DNA from: an uncultured Collinsella sp.
Lineage (GTDB): Bacteria; Actinomycetota; Coriobacteriia; Coriobacteriales; Coriobacteriaceae
Reading direction: 5' to 3'
Assembly (NCBI GenBank): GCA_900553165.1
Contig: USCN01000028.1
Location: 1-11,216, forward strand
Length of the DNA: 11,216 nt
Shown here: positions 6,479 to 11,216 of the stretch, piece after piece
Layout: each line of letters begins with the position of its first letter
Position numbering within the stretch: position 1 is the stretch's first letter
The notes under the pieces: model-generated
The model's database searches: none
Told to the model about the DNA's origin: nothing
Seen by the model: the letters and a program-made list of their open reading frames with translations, nothing else
Made by a program: the position numbers and the translations under genes

Positions 6479-6506
6479 CGCGCCCGACGGCTTTCCATCG
6501 GGCGCG
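6479..6506. terminator. Bidirectional terminator between ung and the SDR gene
   Basis: CGCGCCCGA (6479-6487) pairs with TCGGGCGCG (6498-6506). After one C-A mismatch, GG pairs with CC around a CTTT loop. Read leftward, the stem is followed by TTTTTGATG, a good U-tract five bases after the SDR stop codon. Read rightward, it follows ung and has a weaker tail (CTTCCTATT). It serves two convergent genes. Confidence 0.85.
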
Positions 6507-6510
6507 CTTC

Positions 6511-7191
6511 CTATTCGGGCCAAATAAATTGTGTGCGGTCAGCCTCGCCGCCATCGATCAACAGACTCTGCCCGGTCATAAACCGGTTGGTCACGCCCAC
6601 AAAGTAAATCCACTCGGCGATCTCTTGGGCGGTGGCCCAGCGTTTAAGCGGCGTAAGCTCCATAATCTGGCTCCACAGGTGTTCGTCTTCCATCACGCAA
6701 CGGTTGAGCGGCGTGATAACGCCGCCCGGGTCCACACTGTTGGCGATAGCCTGCGGTGCCAGGCGGTTTGCAAGGTTCTTGGTGTAGGCGATAACGCCGC
6801 CCTTGCTGGCAGCATAGGCGGGAAACTCCGATCCCGTATGTCCGCTCGCCGACCCCACATTGACCACGGATTTGATAGCCAGTGTCGGCTTGGCGGCAAG
6901 CCCCTCCCCCACAAAGGCGTAGTGCTCGGTCACGTTGATGGTGCCACGCAGGTTGGCAGCAATATCGTCGGCCGAATCCTGCGGACCGGCAACGTTCACG
7001 ATTACCTGGGGTTCAAGATCGCCTGGAAACGAGTCCGGCTCGCGTACATCAACGATCAGATGGCGGTAGCGCTCGTGTTCGATCGCCGCCGGCAGCAGAT
7101 CAAAGCCCACGACCTCGTGGCCCTCGTCCAAAAAGCGCTGCACGCACGCGGCTCCGATACCGCCCGAAGCGCCCGTGATCAAAACCCGCAT
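6511..7191 (-). CDS. Short-chain dehydrogenase/reductase (SDR family oxidoreductase)
   Basis: This 226-residue protein is a classical SDR. The nucleotide-binding motif TGASGGIG is at 6-13, and Asp31 ends the second strand (VVGFD), which favours NAD(H) over NADP(H). The adenine-ring Asp48 is in VDV, NVAG is at 66-69, and helix-4 Asn is near 80. The catalytic set is Ser114 (or Ser116), Tyr126 and Lys130 (YAASK), with the PGG turn at 155-157 and the usual C-terminal 'TGQSLLIDGGE'. It is somewhat shorter than the usual 245-250 residues. The substrate is unknown. The AAGGAG of this gene overlaps the TAA of the VUT permease gene ahead of it, with 9 bases between the two ORFs, so they are almost certainly cotranscribed and may be translationally coupled. 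Confidence 0.9.
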   Translation of the reverse strand: MRVLITGASGGIGAACVQRFLDEGHEVVGFDLLPAAIEHERYRHLIVDVREPDSFPGDLEPQVIVNVAGPQDSADDIAANLRGTINVTEHYAFVGEGLAAKPTLAIKSVVNVGSASGHTGSEFPAYAASKGGVIAYTKNLANRLAPQAIANSVDPGGVITPLNRCVMEDEHLWSQIMELTPLKRWATAQEIAEWIYFVGVTNRFMTGQSLLIDGGEADRTQFIWPE

Positions 7192-7200
7192 ACTTGCTCC

Positions 7201-7923
7201 TTAGGCGGTTGCGTGGCGCTCGAGGTACTCGGAACCCACATTCTCGCGCTCCCAGCCGCGCACGACCTTGTAGCCCACGGGGCTCAGGAAGACCTCGCAC
7301 AGCAGCTCGGCGACAGCGCCGGTCAGCGAGCACATAAGGACCTGCACCCAGGTCCAACCAAAGAACGTGTGGCTCACCACAATGGCAAAGACCAGGTTGT
7401 CGATAAACTGGCCAACACCCGTGGACACATAGGAGCGGAAGGCGAAGCTCGCAAAATTATTCTTTTTGAGCATGCGGCCGAGCGACTGGTTGAGCGTGGA
7501 GTTAACCACGGCAGAGACGAGCATTGCCAGCGAAGAGCCCAGCACCACGTACCAGGTGCCACCGATGGTAGCGTTAAGGGCAGTGTTAACCTCGATCATG
7601 CCCGTGTCGTAGTAGGCGCCCCACATACCGGGCGTGAGCGAGCATGCCCAAAAGCACAGGCTCACGGCCAGGTTAACCAACAGCGCGAGGATAGAGATTT
7701 TGATGGATGCCTTGGCGCCAAAGCGCTTGCAGATCATGTCCTGGCACAAAAACGAGACCCAGCTCACCACAAAGCCGCAATCGAGTGCCAGATACGGCAG
7801 GCTGATAAGCTCTTTGTTGGCCAGCAGGTTCATCATGATGACACTCACGAAAAACAGCGAAACCGTTGCCGCGGGAATGCTCCGCAACAGGACCTTGTAG
7901 TCCTCCATGACCTTCTTGATCAT
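7201..7923 (-). CDS. VUT family permease (YhhQ/DUF165-like), possible queuosine-precursor transporter
   Basis: This 240-residue protein has about six hydrophobic helices and the sequence style of the VUT/YhhQ (DUF165) family: MNLLANKEL near 31-39, ALDCGFVVSWVSFLCQDMICKRFG at 46-69, and GGTWYVVLGSSLAMLVSAVVNSTLN and FRSYVSTGVGQFIDNLVFAIVVSH in the second half. E. coli YhhQ imports precursors of the tRNA base queuosine, and the family name reflects its prediction as a vitamin-type uptake transporter. Substrate identity here is inference from family. AAAGGAG lies six bases before ATG 7923. It heads a two-gene operon with the SDR gene and has a clear promoter and a folded leader. Confidence 0.85.
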   Translation of the reverse strand: MIKKVMEDYKVLLRSIPAATVSLFFVSVIMMNLLANKELISLPYLALDCGFVVSWVSFLCQDMICKRFGAKASIKISILALLVNLAVSLCFWACSLTPGMWGAYYDTGMIEVNTALNATIGGTWYVVLGSSLAMLVSAVVNSTLNQSLGRMLKKNNFASFAFRSYVSTGVGQFIDNLVFAIVVSHTFFGWTWVQVLMCSLTGAVAELLCEVFLSPVGYKVVRGWERENVGSEYLERHATA

Positions 7924-7950
7924 TATGTACTCCTTTGGTTTTAGGTTTAA

Positions 7951-7979
7951 CGAGCAGGATATCGGACCCGAACTGCTCG
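7951..7979 (-). promoter_or_regulatory. Hairpin in the 5' leader of the VUT-SDR operon, possible cis-regulatory RNA
   Basis: In the leader of about 80 bases between the predicted start point (about 8002) and ATG 7923, CGAGCAG (7979-7973) pairs with CTGCTCG (7957-7951). The 15-base interior holds a second small stem, TCGG/CCGA. An A-rich tail (AAACCTAAAACC) runs from there to the AAAGGAG ribosome site. Interior GGGT could pair with tail ACCT to make a pseudoknot. This general plan (hairpin, A-rich tail, ribosome site) resembles preQ1 riboswitches, and the gene family fits, but I cannot match any preQ1 class consensus, so this is only a candidate. Confidence 0.35.
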
Positions 7980-8008
7980 GACGCCCCGGTCTTGAGACGA
8001 CGGTGGGT

Positions 8009-8037
8009 ATGATAGCCGCTCACACGGCATCAGGCAA
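8009..8037 (-). promoter_or_regulatory. Promoter of the VUT-SDR operon
   Basis: On the minus strand TTGCCT (plus 8032-8037) and TATCAT (plus 8009-8014) are separated by exactly 17 bases, matching the consensus at four and five of six positions. Transcription would begin near 8002, leaving a leader of about 79 bases. It lies just beyond the prfC terminator hairpin, so the operon is independent of prfC. Confidence 0.6.
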
Positions 8038-8043
8038 GTAAAT

Positions 8044-8073
8044 GGCGCGGCAGCCCCGCAGGGTCACCGCGCC
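8044..8073 (-). terminator. Hairpin terminator after prfC
   Basis: GGCGCGG and CCGCGCC (plus 8067-8073 and 8044-8050) form a seven-pair GC stem with a nested CCC/GGG stem, starting seven bases after the prfC stop. The downstream tail on the minus strand is ATTTACTT, a weak U-tract. Confidence 0.6.
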
Positions 8074-8079
8074 GATGCG

Positions 8080-9680
<1,601 letters not shown>

Positions 9681-9727
9681 GCGGATCCTTTCTTGCATTA
9701 AGTGCATTACGTCGATGTAACCGTACT

Positions 9728-9757
9728 ATTGTAGCCGCGAAATCTCGGCATAGGGCA
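9728..9757 (-). promoter_or_regulatory. Weak candidate prfC promoter
   Basis: TACAAT (plus 9728-9733) is a good leftward -10, 18 bases from TGCCCT (plus 9752-9757), which is a poor -35. The implied leader is about 41 bases. No better candidate is visible upstream of prfC. Confidence 0.25.
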
Positions 9758-9820
9758 CCTATCAGGACAAATTCATCAGTTGGGGCCTAGGGTAGCAGTC
9801 GATGGCGACACTCCGCAGCA

Positions 9821-10040
9821 GTTTGTCTCGATCTGTAACATCTAGACGGTTTTTGAACCTCTACCTGTTACAGATTTAGACAAACAGGTGGGCGTCCCAG
9901 AAAGATCTCGGTCTGTAACATCTGGCCACTCAAAACGGGTCCATCTGTTACAGATTGAGATATAAGGATAGACGGGCGGCCAATGTCTCGATCTATAACA
10001 TCTAGCAGCCAAAATCTTCTCCAGTTGTTACAGATTGAGA
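9821..10040. repeat. Array of six 15-bp repeats in alternating orientation with exact 25-base spacers (three tandem palindromes; REPIN-like)
   Basis: The forward repeat TCTCGATCTGTAACA occurs at 9826-9840, with variants TCTCGGTCTGTAACA at 9906-9920 and TCTCGATCTATAACA at 9986-10000. The reverse repeat TGTTACAGATTGAGA occurs at 9946-9960 and 10026-10040, and TGTTACAGATTTAGA at 9866-9880. All five gaps are exactly 25 bases, so the repeat period is 40 bases and the palindrome period is 80. In the first unit the arms extend outward to 20 bases (9821-9840 and 9866-9885). Inside each loop, two bases beyond the repeat, TAG/CTA (unit 1) and TGG/CCA (unit 2) pair with a covarying base; unit 3 has TAG/CCA. 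The remaining loop and inter-unit sequences are unrelated to one another. No cas, transposase or other protein gene is adjacent. The array fills the gap between prfC and the GntR gene. Confidence 0.85.
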
Positions 10041-10073
10041 TGAATGAACGAGCGGACAATCCCTATTTACCTC

Positions 10074-10101
10074 TTGCATAACTGTATATAGTGTATATAT
10101 A
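10074..10101 (+). promoter_or_regulatory. Candidate promoter of the GntR-ABC operon
   Basis: TTGCAT (10074-10079) lies 16 bases ahead of TATATA (10096-10101). The start point would be near 10108 and the leader about 44 bases, ending in AAGGAG (10141-10146). The -10 region is embedded in the palindromic AT-rich operator candidate. Confidence 0.45.
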
Positions 10102-10124
10102 CTGTGCTTACCGGTTATATACAC
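10091..10124. promoter_or_regulatory. Candidate GntR operator: inverted repeat GTGTATATA...TATATACAC
   Basis: GTGTATATA (10091-10099) and TATATACAC (10116-10124) are perfect inverted copies 16 bases apart. Within the left half, GTATATATAC (10093-10102) is itself a perfect 10-bp dyad of the GT-N6-AC type seen for GntR regulators. It overlaps the candidate -10 box, so a bound repressor would block RNA polymerase. Autoregulation by the adjacent YtrA-type regulator is the obvious model. Confidence 0.45.
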
Positions 10125-10151
10125 GTGTAGCCCATCAGCTAAGGAGCCGCT

Positions 10152-10533
10152 GTGGACATCATCCTATCCAATTCGAGCGACAAGCCCATCTACGAGCAGA
10201 TATCCTAGCAAGTCAAAGCTCAAATCCTTTCGGGCACGCTCGCTGCGGGAGCAAAACTCCCCCAGCATCCGTGCGCTCGCGAGCGACCTAGGCGTGAGCG
10301 TCATCACCACCAAGCGCGCCTATGCCGACCTGGAGCAGCTTGGGTTTATCTGCACCGTGCAGGGCAAGGGCTGCTTTGTCGCCGAGGGCAACCAAGAACT
10401 CTTGCGCGAAAACCAGCTCTGCCATATCGAAGAGCTGCTTGCGAAAGCGGCAAGCCAAGCCGAAGTCTTGGGCGTCACGCGCGACAAGCTGCACGAAATG
10501 CTCGACCTGGTAGCCCCCGAAACCATGCAGTAG
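10152..10533 (+). pseudogene. GntR-family (YtrA-type) regulator, broken by an amber codon and a +1 frameshift
   Basis: The gene starts at GTG 10152, five bases after AAGGAG. It reads MDIILSNSSDKPIYEQIS and then meets TAG at 10206-10208 (codon 19). The frame continues as QVKAQILSGTLAAGAKLP, and then a run of five C at 10259-10263 where four are needed shifts the frame by +1. In the new frame it resumes SIRALASDLGVSVITTKRAY and continues without error to the stop at 10531-10533. Repaired it would be 126 residues: a GntR winged helix-turn-helix over about residues 10-78 plus a short tail, the size of YtrA-type regulators, which lack a large ligand domain. YtrA regulators normally repress the operon containing their own gene and an ABC exporter, and an ABC ATPase gene follows 23 bases on. 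As written, the downstream open frame lacks the start of the DNA-binding domain. Confidence 0.85.
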
Positions 10534-10556
10534 CCATCTGCAAGAAAGGCTATACC

Positions 10557-11216
10557 ATGCAAAACTTGCTAGAACTCAAAGGCATCTCACGCCGTGTGAG
10601 CGACCGTTTTTCGCTGCGTGATGTCACGCTCGCTGTGGAGCCCGGCCAGATTGTCGGCTTTGTGGGTGCCAACGGTGCCGGCAAAACAACGACGATTCGA
10701 GCCGCGCTTGGGCTTATCAAACTCGATGCCGGCGAGGTGCACCTGTTTGGGCAGCGCTGTGGCGCCGACGCACCCGGTGAAGCGCAGCGCTGCTTGCGCA
10801 CCCGTGTCGGTCTCGTGCTGGACACGTGTCCTTTCCCTTCCACACTCAAGGTGACCGAAGTTGAGGCACTCGTAAGCCCGGCGTACCCCGCCTGGATCCA
10901 TGGCACCTTCACTAGCCTCATAGACCGATTTGGCCTCGATCCCAAGACAAAGGTCAAGGACCTCTCCCGCGGCATGGGCATGAAACTTCAGCTTGCCTGC
11001 GCACTCAGCCACAAGGCCAGGCTGCTCGTTTTGGATGAAGCCACCGCGGGCCTCGACCCCATGGCACGCGAGGAGCTGCTCGATGAGCTGCTTACCTTTG
11101 TCGCCGACGGCCAGCACAGCGTGCTGCTCTCGAGCCACATTACGTCCGACCTCGATCGCGCTGCCGACCGCGTCATCTGCATCGATAACGGCTCGATTAT
11201 TTTTGACCTGCCGCGC
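10557..11216 (+). CDS. ABC transporter ATP-binding protein (YtrB/BcrA-like), first 220 residues (continues beyond window end)
   Basis: The frame opens at ATG 10557, with GAAAGG at 10544-10549, and stays open to the window edge (exactly 220 codons). Walker A is GANGAGKTT at 37-45. The signature is LSRGM at 136-140 (usually LSGGQ), Walker B is LLVLDE at 156-161 followed by the D-loop ATAGLD, and the switch His194 is in LSSH. The usual Q-loop glutamine is not evident; the equivalent stretch reads GLVLDTCPFPSTLKV, a variation I would expect among YtrB-like subunits. Such ATPases drive export or resistance to cell-wall-active peptides together with a membrane subunit, presumably just beyond the window. 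The gene lies 23 bases after the broken GntR gene and was probably cotranscribed with it from the promoter at 10074-10101. Confidence 0.9.
   Translation, partial: MQNLLELKGISRRVSDRFSLRDVTLAVEPGQIVGFVGANGAGKTTTIRAALGLIKLDAGEVHLFGQRCGADAPGEAQRCLRTRVGLVLDTCPFPSTLKVTEVEALVSPAYPAWIHGTFTSLIDRFGLDPKTKVKDLSRGMGMKLQLACALSHKARLLVLDEATAGLDPMAREELLDELLTFVADGQHSVLLSSHITSDLDRAADRVICIDNGSIIFDLPR

Larger units (their letters stand above)
9681..10151. other. 470-base non-coding region between prfC and the GntR gene
   Basis: It holds, in order, the probable prfC promoter region (9681-9760), about 60 bases in which I see nothing clear (9761-9820), the repeat array (9821-10040), and the AT-rich promoter/operator of the GntR-ABC operon (10074-10124). 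A 63-codon minus-strand frame across the array is made of the repeats themselves and has no ribosome site, so I do not call it a gene. Confidence 0.7.

Noticed and set aside
6085..7944. A 619-codon plus-strand open frame running through ung and antisense to the SDR and VUT genes
   Set aside because: Its product is rich in His, Arg and Gln with no domain order, it has no ribosome site, and it overlaps three well-recognised genes. It is a by-product of codon bias in GC-rich DNA.
7924..8002. A confident preQ1 riboswitch call
   Set aside because: Only the gene family and the rough layout agree. I could not fit the sequence to the core of any preQ1 class, so it is listed only as a structured leader.
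9821..10040. A CRISPR array
   Set aside because: The repeats are only 15 bp and alternate in direction, there are only six, and there are no cas genes in the window. A REP-doublet cluster explains the inverted pairs better, although the constant 25-base spacing is kept as a finding.
9868..10059. A 63-codon minus-strand frame across the repeat array
   Set aside because: It consists of the repeats and their spacers, lacks a ribosome site and has no coherent protein character.

Overview
The window comes from a GC-rich bacterium whose genes start mostly with AAGGAG-type ribosome binding sites. Gene content (RlmA, RsmJ, MATE, VUT, a YtrA-like GntR/ABC pair) and protein style suggest an anaerobic gut actinobacterium of the Coriobacteriia, most likely Collinsella. 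That assignment is inference from protein style, not a database match. Most of the window is ordinary chromosome: housekeeping RNA-modification, DNA-repair and translation genes among transporters.

Layout, left to right. Bases 1-349 hold the start of rsmJ (minus strand), preceded by an unlisted 47-codon membrane microprotein (414-557, minus). A four-helix membrane protein (786-1187, plus) ends at a strong terminator and converges on rlmA (1316-2131, minus). A double palindrome sits in the divergent gap between rlmA and a MATE efflux gene (2310-3692, plus). A LysR regulator (3720-4586, minus) is divergent from an EamA-type permease (4745-5647, plus), with a candidate LysR box placed about -63 from the candidate permease promoter. 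ung (5735-6460, plus) converges on a two-gene minus-strand operon, a VUT-family permease followed by a short-chain dehydrogenase; the two sides share a bidirectional terminator. The permease has a good promoter and a structured leader of about 80 bases. prfC (8080-9680, minus) is broken by a frameshift of about 7 lost bases inside its GTPase domain. At 9821-10040 there is a very regular array: six 15-bp repeats in alternating orientation, every gap exactly 25 bases. Last come a YtrA-type GntR gene with two lesions (10152-10533, plus) and the start of its partner ABC ATPase (10557 to the window end).

The most interesting points are the 15+25-base alternating array (probably a tandem cluster of REP doublets, with covariation supporting a folded form), the double palindrome at 2188-2245 whose loop motif recurs in the hairpin at 1278-1314, the microprotein, and three gene-breaking lesions within 0.9 kb around the array. 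I found no defence system, CRISPR-Cas locus, prophage, tRNA or rRNA.
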